A DNA stretch of 64,000 nt from JBLMXQ01 sp050257855. GTDB taxonomy: Bacteria > Acidobacteriota > Vicinamibacteria > Vicinamibacterales > CAVVIG01. Position numbers and translations under genes: made by a program. Each line of letters starts with the position of its first letter. The first letter of the stretch is position 1. The notes below the pieces were generated by a model that did no database searches, was not told where the DNA came from, and saw only the letters and a program-made list of their open reading frames with translations. Of the stretch, positions 56,718 to 64,000 are shown one piece after another. The DNA is taken from the NCBI GenBank assembly GCA_050257855.1, contig JBLMXQ010000072.1, positions 23,185-87,184 of the forward strand. Reading direction: 5' to 3'.

Positions 56718-58985
56718 ATGATTTCCAGTGATGAGGTGCTCGCGCTGATGCGCGACCGGGTACACCACCCGGCCGGCATGCGCGAGCTCCTCCAGCTCCT
56801 CAAGATTCCGCGCGACGACCGCACGGCGTTCAAGCGCCACGTCAAGTCGCTCGTCGGTTCCGGCGACCTCATCCAGATTCGGGGGCATCGCTTCGGCCTG
56901 CCCGAGAAGATGGACCTCTACGTCGGCCGCCTGCAGACGCACCCGGGCGGCTACGGGTTCGTGACGCCCGACCGTCCGCTCGACTCGGGCGGCGGCGACA
57001 TCTTCATCCCGGGGCCGCACCTCTCGGAGGCGATGCACGGCGATCGGGTCGTCGTGCGGATCGAGCGGATCAAGGAGGACGGCCGCGCGGAAGGGCGGGT
57101 GATCCGGATTCTCGAGCGCGGCAATGCGTGGATCGTCGGCCGGTACGATCGCGACGCCGACGGCATGGGCTACGTCGCGCCGTTCGACCGGCGCGTGCTG
57201 ATGGACATCTTCGTGCCGCCGGGGCAGGAAGGCGGCGCGTCGCCGGGCGAGATGGTCACGGTGGAGCTGACGCGCTGGCCGACCGCCACGCGCGGTGCGA
57301 TCGGCCGCGTCGCCGAGGTGCTGGGCGACATCGACGCGCCCGGCGTCGACACCGAGATCGTCATCCGCAAGTACGGCATTCCGGACGCGCATTCGTCCGA
57401 CGCGGTGACCGAAGCGGTGCGGCTCGGAACGGCCGTGGCCGAGCGCGACGTCCGCGGCCGCACGGACTTCCGCGACCTGCTGACCGTCACGATCGACGGC
57501 GAGCACGCGCGCGATTTCGACGATGCGATCACGATCGAGAAGCTGCCGAACGGACACTTCTGGCTCGGCGTGCACATTGCCGACGTGTCGCACTACGTGC
57601 AGGAGGGGTCCGCGCTCGACCGCGAGGCGTACGAGCGCGGCACGTCGGTGTACTTTCCCGAACGCGCCGTGCACATGTTCCCGCCCGAGCTGGCGACCGG
57701 CCTGTGCAGCCTCAACCCGCACGTCGATCGGCTGGTGCAGTCGTGCCTGATGGAGGTGGACCGTCGCGGCGAGGTCGTGCGGTACGAGCTCCACGACGGC
57801 GTGATCAACAGCGACGAGCGGATGACGTACACGGCGGTGAACGGCCTCCTCACCGACGGCGATCCGGCGCTCGTCGAGCGATACCGGCCGCTCGTGCCGA
57901 TGTTCGAGCAGATGCGCGAGCTGTTCACGATCCTCAACGACGCCCGCCGGCGGCGCGGCTCGATCGACTTCGACCTGAACGAGGCGGAGGTCATCGTCGA
58001 CGAGGGGGGCGTCGTGGAGGCGATCATCGCGCTCCAGCGCAACGTCGCGCACCGCATCATCGAGGAGTTCATGCTCCTCGCCAACGAGACCGTCGCCTCG
58101 CACCTCGAGCAGCACGGGGCGCCGGCGCTCTACCGCGTGCACGAGGAGCCGGACATCCTGCGCGCGGCCAGGTTCGAGGAGTTCGTCGTCGGGTTCGGAT
58201 ACAGCCTCGGCGCGCCGCTCACGGCGCTGCGCCCCCGGCACTTCCAGAAGCTGCTCGAGCGCGTGGCCGGAAGGCCCGAGGAGAAGCCGATCGCGTTCCT
58301 GATGCTCCGCACGATGCAGAAGGCGCGCTATGCGCCGGAGAACCTCGGCCACTTCGGCCTCGCCACGTCGAGCTACACCCACTTCACGTCGCCGATCCGC
58401 CGGTATCCCGATCTGGTCGTCCATCGCGCGCTCCGCGCCTCGCGGCACGGCGCGTTCACCGAGGAGGATCGCGAGGAGCGCACCGAGGAGCTGCCGGAGG
58501 TGGCCCGGCATACGTCGGAGATGGAGCGTCGCGCCGACGAGGCGGAGCGCGAGCTGTTGCAGTGGAAGAAGGTCCGGTTCATGGCCGACAAGGTCGGCGA
58601 CGAATTCCAGGGTTACGTGACCGGGGTCGCCGCGTTCGGCCTCTTCGTCGAGCTCGTGGAGCACTACGTGGAGGGCCTCGTGCACGTCTCGACGATGGCC
58701 GACGACTACTACCGGTTCGTCGAGGGCGGACACCTGCTGCGCGGCGAGAACACGCAGAAGGTGTACCGGCTTGGCGACAAGCTGGCCGTGCAGGTGCTTC
58801 GCGTCAACATGGACCTGCGGCAGATCGAGCTCGGCCTCGTGGAGATCCTCGCGCGCGTGCGCGAAGGCGAGCGCGGGCCGCGGCGCAGCAGGGCGCGGCC
58901 GAAGCAGGAGCGACGGGCCAAGGGCTCGGGGCCGAGGGCCAAGGGGAGAGGGAAGGGCAGAGGGAAGAAGAGGTGGAAGGGGTAG
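56718..58985 (+). CDS. rnr: Ribonuclease R
   Basis: 3'-5' exoribonuclease that degrades structured RNA. The 755-residue product has an N-terminal winged helix (about 1-65), cold-shock domains (65-225, MDLYVGRLQTHPGGYGFVTP), the catalytic RNB domain (about 245-590) with RDFDDAITIEKLPNGHFWLG and VHIADVSHYVQEGSALDREA, and an S1 domain (630-715, GYVTGVAAFGLFVELVEHYV). The basic C-terminal tail after about residue 720 contains two heptapeptides (RAKGSGP, RAKGRGK) encoded by a heptanucleotide array. selB follows 2 bp after the stop codon. Confidence 0.95.
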   Translation: MISSDEVLALMRDRVHHPAGMRELLQLLKIPRDDRTAFKRHVKSLVGSGDLIQIRGHRFGLPEKMDLYVGRLQTHPGGYGFVTPDRPLDSGGGDIFIPGPHLSEAMHGDRVVVRIERIKEDGRAEGRVIRILERGNAWIVGRYDRDADGMGYVAPFDRRVLMDIFVPPGQEGGASPGEMVTVELTRWPTATRGAIGRVAEVLGDIDAPGVDTEIVIRKYGIPDAHSSDAVTEAVRLGTAVAERDVRGRTDFRDLLTVTIDGEHARDFDDAITIEKLPNGHFWLGVHIADVSHYVQEGSALDREAYERGTSVYFPERAVHMFPPELATGLCSLNPHVDRLVQSCLMEVDRRGEVVRYELHDGVINSDERMTYTAVNGLLTDGDPALVERYRPLVPMFEQMRELFTILNDARRRRGSIDFDLNEAEVIVDEGGVVEAIIALQRNVAHRIIEEFMLLANETVASHLEQHGAPALYRVHEEPDILRAARFEEFVVGFGYSLGAPLTALRPRHFQKLLERVAGRPEEKPIAFLMLRTMQKARYAPENLGHFGLATSSYTHFTSPIRRYPDLVVHRALRASRHGAFTEEDREERTEELPEVARHTSEMERRADEAERELLQWKKVRFMADKVGDEFQGYVTGVAAFGLFVELVEHYVEGLVHVSTMADDYYRFVEGGHLLRGENTQKVYRLGDKLAVQVLRVNMDLRQIELGLVEILARVREGERGPRRSRARPKQERRAKGSGPRAKGRGKGRGKKRWKG
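58915..58963. repeat. Seven-nucleotide repeat array inside the 3' end of rnr
   Basis: Consecutive units GGGCCAA, GGGCTCG, GGGCCGA, GGGCCAA, GGGGAGA, GGGAAGG and GCAGAGG can be read. Because three 7-mers make 21 nt, they are translated as the repeating heptapeptide of the RNase R tail. On the other strand they read GCCCxxx, like the array at 4483. Confidence 0.7.
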
Positions 58986-58987
58986 CG

Positions 58988-60928
58988 GTGCAGTCGATCG
59001 TCGTCGGGACGGCCGGACACATCGATCATGGAAAGAGCGCGCTCGTGCGCGCGCTCACCGGGACCGATCCGGATCGACTGAAGGAAGAAAAGGCGCGCGG
59101 CATCACGATCGATCTCGGCTTCGCGCACCTTGCCGCCGGCGACACGCAGTTCGCCTTCGTCGACGTGCCGGGGCACGAGCGGTTCGTCAAGAACATGCTG
59201 GCCGGCGTCGGCGGCATCGACCTGGTGCTGCTGGTGGTGGCTGCCGACGAATCGGTGATGCCGCAGACGCGCGAGCACTTCGACATCTGCCGTCTGCTCC
59301 GCGTGCCAGCCGGCCTGGTCGTGCTGACGAAAGCGGATCTCGTCGACGCCGACACGCTGGAGCTCGTCCGGCTCGAGGTCCGCGAGCTGGTGGCCGGATC
59401 GTTCCTCGACGGCGCGCCGATTCTCGCCGTCTCGTCGAAGACCGGCGAGGGCCTCGACGCGCTGCGGGCGGCGCTGCTCGCCGCGGCCGCGGCCGCGCCC
59501 GGGCGCGGCGCCGACGGCCCCGTGCGGCTGCCGATCGATCGCGTCTTCTCGATGAGAGGCTTCGGCACGGTGGTGACCGGGACGCTGGTCTCAGGCCGGC
59601 TCCACGAGGACGACGAGCTGACGGTCGCGCCGGGAGGGCGGACGGTCAAGGTCCGCGGTGTACAGGTGCACGGAGCGCGCCGGCCGGAAGCGGTCGCGGG
59701 CCAGCGGACCGCCGTGAACCTCGGCGGGATCGAGGTCGACGAGATCGCGCGCGGACAGACCCTGATGACGCCGGGGACGCTCGAAGAGACGCGCGTCGCG
59801 GATGCCGTGCTCGAAGTGCTGGCGGATGCGAAACCGATCAGGCACGGCGCGCGCGTCCGGTTCCATCAGGGCACCGCCGAGATTCTCGGCCGCGTTGCGA
59901 TTGCGGGTCCTCCAGTCGCGGGCGACGAGCGCGCGGTGCCGGTGCTCGGGCCCGCCGCGCGCGCGTACGTGCGCCTGCGCCTCGAGAAGACGGCCGTGCT
60001 GACGCGCGGCGACCGCTACATCCTGCGCGCGTACTCGCCGGCGGTGACGATTGCCGGCGGACGGATCCTCGATCCGCATCCGCCGCGCGGTGCGATCCGG
60101 ACCGCCGCGGCGCTCGAGCGGCTGCGGCGTCTCGACGCTGGTGCGCCGGGAGCCGACCGCGCGGGCGCCGATCGCGAGGCCGCGCTGGTCATGATCGAAG
60201 GCGCCGGAGCGGCCGGCCTGCCGATGGCGGCGCTCGAATCGCGAGCCGGCCTCACCGCCGCACGCGCCGCGCGCATGGCCGACGATCTCGTCGCGGAGAA
60301 CGCGGTCGCCCGCGCCGGCGACTGGCTCGTCGCGCGTGCGATCTACGATCGGCTGAAGGCGTCGATCGTGGAGCGGCTCGCGGAGCATCATCGGAGCGAG
60401 CCCCTGTCGGGAGGCGTGCCGCGCGAGGAGGCGCGCGAGCGGCTATTCGCGCATGGCTGCGCGGCGCTCTTCGACCGGGCGATCGACGAGATGGCCCGCG
60501 CCGGCACGATTGTCGCGCGCGATCGGCTCGCGCTGGCGACGCACCGCGCGGAGCTGTCGCCGGAAGAGCTGCGCGCGCGCGACGCGATCGACCGCCTCTA
60601 CCGCGAGGGCGGGTTGACGCCGCCCGATGCCGCGGCGGCCGCCGCGGCAGCAGGCGTGGGCCCGGCGGTCGTGGAACGTATCCTGAAGTTGATGCAGCGC
60701 CAGAAGGTGCTCGTGCGGATCGACACGCTGCTGTTTCACGACGAGACGCTGCGGCGACTCAAGGAGGAGGTCGCCGCGATGAAGAGACCGGCAGGGGATG
60801 GCCGAATCGACGTGGCCGCGTTCAAGGAGCGCTTCGGCGTCACGCGGAAGTTCGCGATTCCGCTGCTCGAGTACCTGGACCGCGAGCGCGTGACGCGGCG
60901 GGTCGGCGACGCGCGCGTGATCCTATGA
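58988..60928 (+). CDS. selB: Selenocysteine-specific elongation factor SelB
   Basis: GTP-binding factor that delivers Sec-tRNA to UGA codons with a SECIS element. From the GTG at 58988 (646 residues): G1 GTAGHIDHGKS, switch I RGITIDLGFAHL, G3 DVPGHERFVKNML and G4 VVLTKADL; then EF-Tu-like domains 2 and 3 (about 180-340, FSMRGFGTVVTGTLVSGRL), and four winged-helix modules at the C-terminus (about 380-645) ending FAIPLLEYLDRERVTRRVGD, which bind SECIS RNA. Length is normal. No selA, selD, selC or UGA-containing selenoprotein gene was seen in this window. It overlaps the convergent tatA by 6 bp. Confidence 0.95.
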   Translation: MQSIVVGTAGHIDHGKSALVRALTGTDPDRLKEEKARGITIDLGFAHLAAGDTQFAFVDVPGHERFVKNMLAGVGGIDLVLLVVAADESVMPQTREHFDICRLLRVPAGLVVLTKADLVDADTLELVRLEVRELVAGSFLDGAPILAVSSKTGEGLDALRAALLAAAAAAPGRGADGPVRLPIDRVFSMRGFGTVVTGTLVSGRLHEDDELTVAPGGRTVKVRGVQVHGARRPEAVAGQRTAVNLGGIEVDEIARGQTLMTPGTLEETRVADAVLEVLADAKPIRHGARVRFHQGTAEILGRVAIAGPPVAGDERAVPVLGPAARAYVRLRLEKTAVLTRGDRYILRAYSPAVTIAGGRILDPHPPRGAIRTAAALERLRRLDAGAPGADRAGADREAALVMIEGAGAAGLPMAALESRAGLTAARAARMADDLVAENAVARAGDWLVARAIYDRLKASIVERLAEHHRSEPLSGGVPREEARERLFAHGCAALFDRAIDEMARAGTIVARDRLALATHRAELSPEELRARDAIDRLYREGGLTPPDAAAAAAAAGVGPAVVERILKLMQRQKVLVRIDTLLFHDETLRRLKEEVAAMKRPAGDGRIDVAAFKERFGVTRKFAIPLLEYLDRERVTRRVGDARVIL

Positions 60929-61084
60929 CTTGCGATTCGCCGGCGTCTCGTCCTTCAGCCCGTCCTTGAAGCTCTTGATCGCGCCGCCGATGCCCTTGCC
61001 GAGTTCGGGCAGGCGGCTCCCGCCGAAGATGATCACGATGATGGCGAGGATGACCAGCAGTTCGGGCAGTCCGATGCGACCCAT
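60923..61084 (-). CDS. tatA: Twin-arginine translocase subunit TatA/E
   Basis: A 53-residue subunit of the Tat export pore: short N-terminus MGRIGLPELLVIL, one membrane helix (about 7-20, LLVILAIIVIIFGG), the hinge GGSRLPELGKGIG and an amphipathic helix (GAIKSFKDGLKDE). The FGG-x-LPELG motif is diagnostic. It is convergent with selB; the two stop codons are adjacent and the genes overlap by 6 bp. tatC is not in the window. Confidence 0.92.
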   Translation of the reverse strand: MGRIGLPELLVILAIIVIIFGGSRLPELGKGIGGAIKSFKDGLKDETPANRKS

Positions 61085-61146
61085 GGTGACACTCCTCCGA
61101 GTCCGGCCGTTCTCTGGGTTGCGACTGTGAACGGAGAAACCGGTCG

Positions 61147-62031
61147 ATGAATTCTACCACCACGCGAACGGGCCTGCTCCGTCTTGTCGTCTTCCTTATC
61201 TCTGTGCCCGTGGCGCCCGCTCCCGGAGGACGCGCGGCTCAGTTCGTGTCGGGCGTGCGGCTCGTGCAGGTGTATGCGACGGTCACCGATCGCAGCGGGG
61301 CGCCGATCCTCGGCCTGACCGCCGCCGACTTCTCGGTGCGAGACGAGGGCGAACTGCAGTCGATCGCCGCGTTCGCCACGGGTACGGTGCCGCTGTCGCT
61401 CGCCATCGCGATCGACAGGAGCTTCAGCATGGCCGGCCAGCCGCTCGACGCGGAGAAGCGGGGCGCTCGTGCCCTGTTGGCGGAGTTGCGCGCGGACGAC
61501 CAGGTGATGGTCGTCGCCATCGGCAGCCAAACCGAGGTCGTCGCGCCGCTCGGGACCGATCGGGACGCTGCGGAGTCGGCCGTCGAGCGGCTCGAGAGCT
61601 GGGGGACGACGCCGCTCTACGACGCGGCCGCCGCCGCGATCCGTGCCATCGCGCCGGCGCGCGGGCGGCGCGCGCTCGTTCTGCTGTCCGACGGCTCCGA
61701 TCGATACAGCGCCACGCCGGCCGCCGCCCTCATCGACGAGGCGCGGCGGCAGGACGTGATGGTGTTTCCGATCGCGATCGGGAAGAAGCGGCCGCCCGCT
61801 TTCGCCGAGCTCGCGTCGGTGACTGGCGGCCAATCGTTCCTCGTCGCGCATCCGCGGAATCTGGCGGCCGTGCTGACGACGGTCGCGCGCGACCTGCGAT
61901 CACAGTATCTGATCGGCTATCTGCTGCCGCGTGCCGACGGGCGGTGGCACGCGATCGACGTGCGGGTCGATCGGCCGGAGGCGCGGGTACGCGCGCGGGA
62001 CGGCTACGTCGCGCCCCAGGGCCACCTGTAG
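61147..62031 (+). CDS. VWA-domain protein (acidobacterial VWFA-related type), exported
   Basis: A 294-residue exported protein with signal sequence (about 1-31). After a beta-rich start (QVYATVTDRSGAPILGLTAA, typical of the VWFA-related acidobacterial domain) comes a von Willebrand A domain (about 82-280) with a complete MIDAS metal site: DRSFS (Asp90, Ser92, Ser94), WGTTPLYDAA and LLSDGSDR. It probably binds a protein or cell-wall ligand through a divalent metal. The function of the family is not known. A hairpin follows its stop codon. Confidence 0.88.
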   Translation: MNSTTTRTGLLRLVVFLISVPVAPAPGGRAAQFVSGVRLVQVYATVTDRSGAPILGLTAADFSVRDEGELQSIAAFATGTVPLSLAIAIDRSFSMAGQPLDAEKRGARALLAELRADDQVMVVAIGSQTEVVAPLGTDRDAAESAVERLESWGTTPLYDAAAAAIRAIAPARGRRALVLLSDGSDRYSATPAAALIDEARRQDVMVFPIAIGKKRPPAFAELASVTGGQSFLVAHPRNLAAVLTTVARDLRSQYLIGYLLPRADGRWHAIDVRVDRPEARVRARDGYVAPQGHL

Positions 62032-62053
62032 GGGACGGTCTTCAGACCGTCCC
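62032..62053 (+). terminator. Hairpin directly after the VWA gene
   Basis: GGGACGGTC and GACCGTCCC form a perfect nine-base-pair stem with a TTCA loop, starting one base after the stop codon. There is no T-run, so it may be a stabilising or REP-like hairpin rather than an intrinsic terminator. It overlaps the first copy of the 20-nt repeat array. Confidence 0.5.
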
Positions 62054-62115
62054 GCACAAATCAGTCCGTCCCGGTCAAAATCAGACCGTCCCGGTCAAAT
62101 CAGACCGTCCCGCAC
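62042..62115. repeat. Four tandem copies of a 19-20 nt repeat
   Basis: TCAGACCGTCCCG (62042), TCAGTCCGTCCCG (62061), TCAGACCGTCCCG (62081) and again at 62100 are joined by short A-rich spacers (GTCAAAA, CACAAA), a period of about 20 nt. The array lies between the VWA gene and the convergent end of the flavoprotein gene and runs up to that gene's stop codon. Confidence 0.85.
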
Positions 62116-62118
62116 CAG

Positions 62119-63342
62119 TCAATTTCTTCGGAGCACTCTCCACGCGAGGCGCCACTCGAGTGTCCGGAGGAGGCGCCAGGTCAGGGTCCTGTACGTCTGG
62201 CGTCCCGCGACCAGATCGCGCATCACGTCTCGGATCCCCGCGCTGTCCTCGAGGCCGTCGAGCAGCAGGCCCGCAAACCGCGGGCGGAAGAACCCGGCCT
62301 TCAAGCGGGCTGCGCGCGCGAGTTCGGGCACGATCGATGCGCGTACGACCTCGGCGTACTCCAACGGGGCGCCGGGCGTTCCGGCCGCGATCGCCTCGGC
62401 GGCCCATTGCCCGGAGAGCAGCGCGAAGTAGATCCCTTCGCGCGTTATGGGATCGACGAGTCCCGCCGCGTCGCCGACCAGGCACCAGCGCGTGCCGGCC
62501 AGCGCGAGCGTTTCCAGGTCGCGCGCGGGGAGCGACGGGATCGGCCAGCCGTACGGTTCGAGGTCGGCATCCGGCGCAATCGCCGTCGCGCCGATCCATG
62601 CCGCGGCCCGATCGCGCAGCGCCGCGGCGCCGGTACCTGCATCGGCCTGCGCGCAGATGCCGACCGCGAGGTGGTTCGGACGCGGGAACGACCAGATGTA
62701 ACCCGGTGGATCGTCCACCATCTCGACGACGATCTCGTCGCTGGAGACGCCGTGCGCGAAGAAGCCGGCGGCGGTGGAGAGCTGGTCGCGGCGGAACGGC
62801 CGGAGCACGCGGCGTCGCACGAGGCTGTTGGCGCCGTCGGCGCCGATCACGAATGCGGCCTCGCAGACGTCATCGCCGACGTGAAGGCGCACGCCCGTGC
62901 GATCGATCTCGACGTCGCGCACACGGGACGACACGAGGTGCGCTCCGGCCGCCGCGGCCGCGGCGAGCAGCCGGCCGTCGAACTCGCGGCGGCTGGCGAC
63001 GACGAGATCGCTCCCGTCCGAGAGGCCGCAGGCTGCGAGCGGAACGACCGCCGAGCGGGCGCGCGCCGAGTCGACGAGCCGGAGGCTGCGAACGGCGACC
63101 GCAGGCAGTCCGTCGACCGTGCCGTCGAGCAGCGCCAGCGCGCGCCCCGTGACGCCGCCGCCGCACGGCTTCTCGCGCGGATGCGACGCGTCGATGAGCG
63201 CGACGCGAGCGCCGCGCCGGGCAAGGATCGCCGCCGCCCGGGCCCCGGCCGGCCCCGCGCCAACGACCGCGACGTCGAACCTCTCAGCGCTCAGTCGATG
63301 GCTGTCGGGTATCGGCTCCACTCGCCATCCAGCATCCGGCAT
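62119..63342 (-). CDS. Geranylgeranyl-reductase-family FAD-dependent oxidoreductase
   Basis: Flavoprotein of 407 residues related to geranylgeranyl reductases, which saturate isoprenoid chains of lipids, quinones or chlorophyll. It has the FAD-binding VAVVGAGPAGARAA (about 24-37), the family motif EKPCGGGVTGRA, VIGADGANSLVRR and the second FAD motif LVGDAAGLVDPITREGI. The real substrate could be menaquinone or membrane isoprenoids (inference). The start is uncertain: the first 20 residues before FDVAVVG look unstructured, and GTG at residue 8 is also possible. Confidence 0.87.
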   Translation of the reverse strand: MPDAGWRVEPIPDSHRLSAERFDVAVVGAGPAGARAAAILARRGARVALIDASHPREKPCGGGVTGRALALLDGTVDGLPAVAVRSLRLVDSARARSAVVPLAACGLSDGSDLVVASRREFDGRLLAAAAAAGAHLVSSRVRDVEIDRTGVRLHVGDDVCEAAFVIGADGANSLVRRRVLRPFRRDQLSTAAGFFAHGVSSDEIVVEMVDDPPGYIWSFPRPNHLAVGICAQADAGTGAAALRDRAAAWIGATAIAPDADLEPYGWPIPSLPARDLETLALAGTRWCLVGDAAGLVDPITREGIYFALLSGQWAAEAIAAGTPGAPLEYAEVVRASIVPELARAARLKAGFFRPRFAGLLLDGLEDSAGIRDVMRDLVAGRQTYRTLTWRLLRTLEWRLAWRVLRRN

Positions 63343-63365
63343 CCGACCACCGTGTCCTGCAACAG

Positions 63366-63374
63366 TGATAGATT
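63366..63374 (+). promoter_or_regulatory. Candidate extended -10 promoter for the stress-type gene
   Basis: TG at 63366-63367 and TAGATT at 63369-63374 form an extended -10 element 9 bp before the ATG at 63383. This is very close to the start codon, so transcription would begin near it; no clear -35 box was found. Confidence 0.25.
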
Positions 63375-63382
63375 ACAGTCCC

Positions 63383-63841
63383 ATGATGGACGTCGATACC
63401 GGACGATTCACGGTTGGCGTGTTCCAGGACGTCGCCTGGGCGAAAAAGGGTCTCGATGCGCTGATTCAGGCTGGATTCCCGCCCGAGGGACTGTCCATCA
63501 TGGCCAGGGACGCCCCCGAGACGACGGCGCTCGTTCAACAGGTATTCGGCGTGGCGCCCGACCGGTTCGATCTGCCGGGCATCGGGCCGATCGTCGCGCG
63601 CGGTCCACTCGTCGAGGCGCTGCAGGGGAGCGCGCGCGATCTCGCCCGCCTCGGCCTCGCCGGCTCGATGCGGCGTGTCGGCTTCCAGTCACATGACGGC
63701 CGCATCTACGACACGCTGACCGCGCGTGGCGGCGTGCTGGTCGCCATTCGAAGCGAACCGCGCGCGGCCGACGCGTTGGCGCTGCTGCATTCGTACGGCG
63801 GCGGCAACGCCGCAATAGGAGCATGGACCGGGCGCGTGTAG
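63383..63841 (+). CDS. General-stress-protein-like (YflT/DUF1269-type) protein
   Basis: A 152-residue soluble protein starting RFTVGVFQDVAWAKKGLDAL, with the pattern of the heat-induced stress protein family (VGVFxxxxxAxxAxxxLxxxGF) and a Gly/Ala-rich second part (VARGPLVEALQG, RLGLAGSMRRVGFQ) that may be a membrane-associated hairpin. The start is the ATG at 63383 (a second ATG lies at 63386). Function is unknown. It ends 14 bp inside the region with the 60-bp repeats. Confidence 0.6.
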   Translation: MMDVDTGRFTVGVFQDVAWAKKGLDALIQAGFPPEGLSIMARDAPETTALVQQVFGVAPDRFDLPGIGPIVARGPLVEALQGSARDLARLGLAGSMRRVGFQSHDGRIYDTLTARGGVLVAIRSEPRAADALALLHSYGGGNAAIGAWTGRV

Positions 63842-63848
63842 CGCCCGG
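63828..63848 (+). terminator. Hairpin spanning the end of the stress-type gene
   Basis: Eight-base-pair GC stem (CCGGGCGC with GCGCCCGG) around a five-base loop that contains the TAG stop codon of the gene. There is no T-run, so termination is possible but not shown. The same hairpin recurs in the second repeat copy at 63941-63961. Confidence 0.4.
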
Positions 63849-63887
63849 TCCGCAACGGGAGCAGCGCCTGCGGCTGCTGCGAGCGAC
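63828..63887. repeat. 60-bp direct repeat, copy 1
   Basis: Identical over 60 bp to 63941-64000. It starts in the last codons of the preceding gene. It contains the hairpin CCGGGCGC / GCGCCCGG (63828-63835 with 63841-63848, loop GTGTA) and a GCAGC/GCTGC pair around 63861-63880. Confidence 0.95.
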
Positions 63888-63940
63888 AGCGGCGCGAGCA
63901 GCGCGCGCGGGGGTGGGGCCCCGCGCGCACTGAGGAACGC

Positions 63941-64000
63941 CCGGGCGCGTGTAGCGCCCGGTCCGCAACGGGAGCAGCGCCTGCGGCTGCTGCGAGCGAC
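63941..64000. repeat. 60-bp direct repeat, copy 2 (truncated by window end)
   Basis: Exact copy of 63828-63887 at an offset of 113 bp; it reaches the last base of the window, so the true repeat may be longer or part of a longer array. The 53 bp between the copies hold another strong hairpin (GCGCGCGGGG with CCCCGCGCGC, loop of 6). Confidence 0.95.

Noticed and set aside
62032..62053. Confident intrinsic terminator after the VWA gene
   Set aside because: The stem is good, but no T-run follows and the sequence is part of a repeat array, so it is listed only with modest confidence.
63828..64000. The terminal repeats as a CRISPR array
   Set aside because: Units of 60 bp with a single 53-bp, hairpin-forming interval and no further regular spacers; no cas genes in the window.

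Overview
This is a very GC-rich, gene-dense bacterial chromosome segment with about 60 protein genes, almost no intergenic space, many 1-4 bp stop/start overlaps and frequent GTG starts. No rRNA, tRNA, phage, insertion sequence or CRISPR array was recognised. The gene set (ECF sigma/anti-sigma pairs tied to RND efflux operons, a VWA protein, a TPR-sigma54 regulator, a DUF4097 protein, a Pgi of the type fused to transaldolase elsewhere, OpcA) suggests a free-living Gram-negative, most likely an Acidobacteriota of the Vicinamibacteria type. That assignment is inference from gene content, not from a marker gene.

Layout. 1-4455: a TolC-adaptor-RND efflux operon (RND cut by the window edge) divergent from an ECF sigma/anti-sigma pair. 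4515-6394: an MBL-rhodanese sulfur enzyme and a small membrane protein. 6411-10469: a four-gene operon of nonaheme cytochrome c, membrane cytochrome b, histidine kinase and LuxR-type regulator, resembling a split CbcL quinol oxidase with its own NarXL-like sensor pair. 10700-14839: SPW, DinB, amidohydrolase, MBL and PilZ proteins. 15010-23740: pgi-gnd-zwf-opcA (oxidative pentose phosphate pathway), then a Cys-rich conserved unknown and a TPR-sigma54 activator. 23761-30666: small coiled-coil protein, TesA-like esterase, YbbA/YbbP ABC system, purine permease, DksA-like protein, ferritin-like protein and FolK.

30674-50251 is a 20 kb minus-strand block for envelope stress and efflux: DUF4097 protein, anti-sigma, ECF sigma, RND and adaptor; a second RND and adaptor; MacB-type permease, ATPase and MacA-like adaptor; TolC; an LTxxQ sensor-like protein; IspH; and another anti-sigma/ECF sigma pair. 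50381-60928 (plus strand) is housekeeping: pckA, gatB, ftsE, ftsX, a 94-aa unknown, glycerate kinase, rnr and selB. 60923-63841: tatA, a VWA protein, a geranylgeranyl-reductase-family flavoprotein and a stress-type protein, followed by an exact 60-bp repeat cut by the window edge.

Most notable: (i) three ECF sigma/anti-sigma pairs each sitting beside efflux genes; (ii) the split CbcL-like cytochrome operon with a dedicated two-component system; (iii) degenerate seven-nucleotide repeat arrays at gene ends, which supply stop codons for two genes and encode the basic tail of RNase R; (iv) an amidohydrolase lacking its usual HxH metal motif; (v) several conserved-looking proteins of unknown function.
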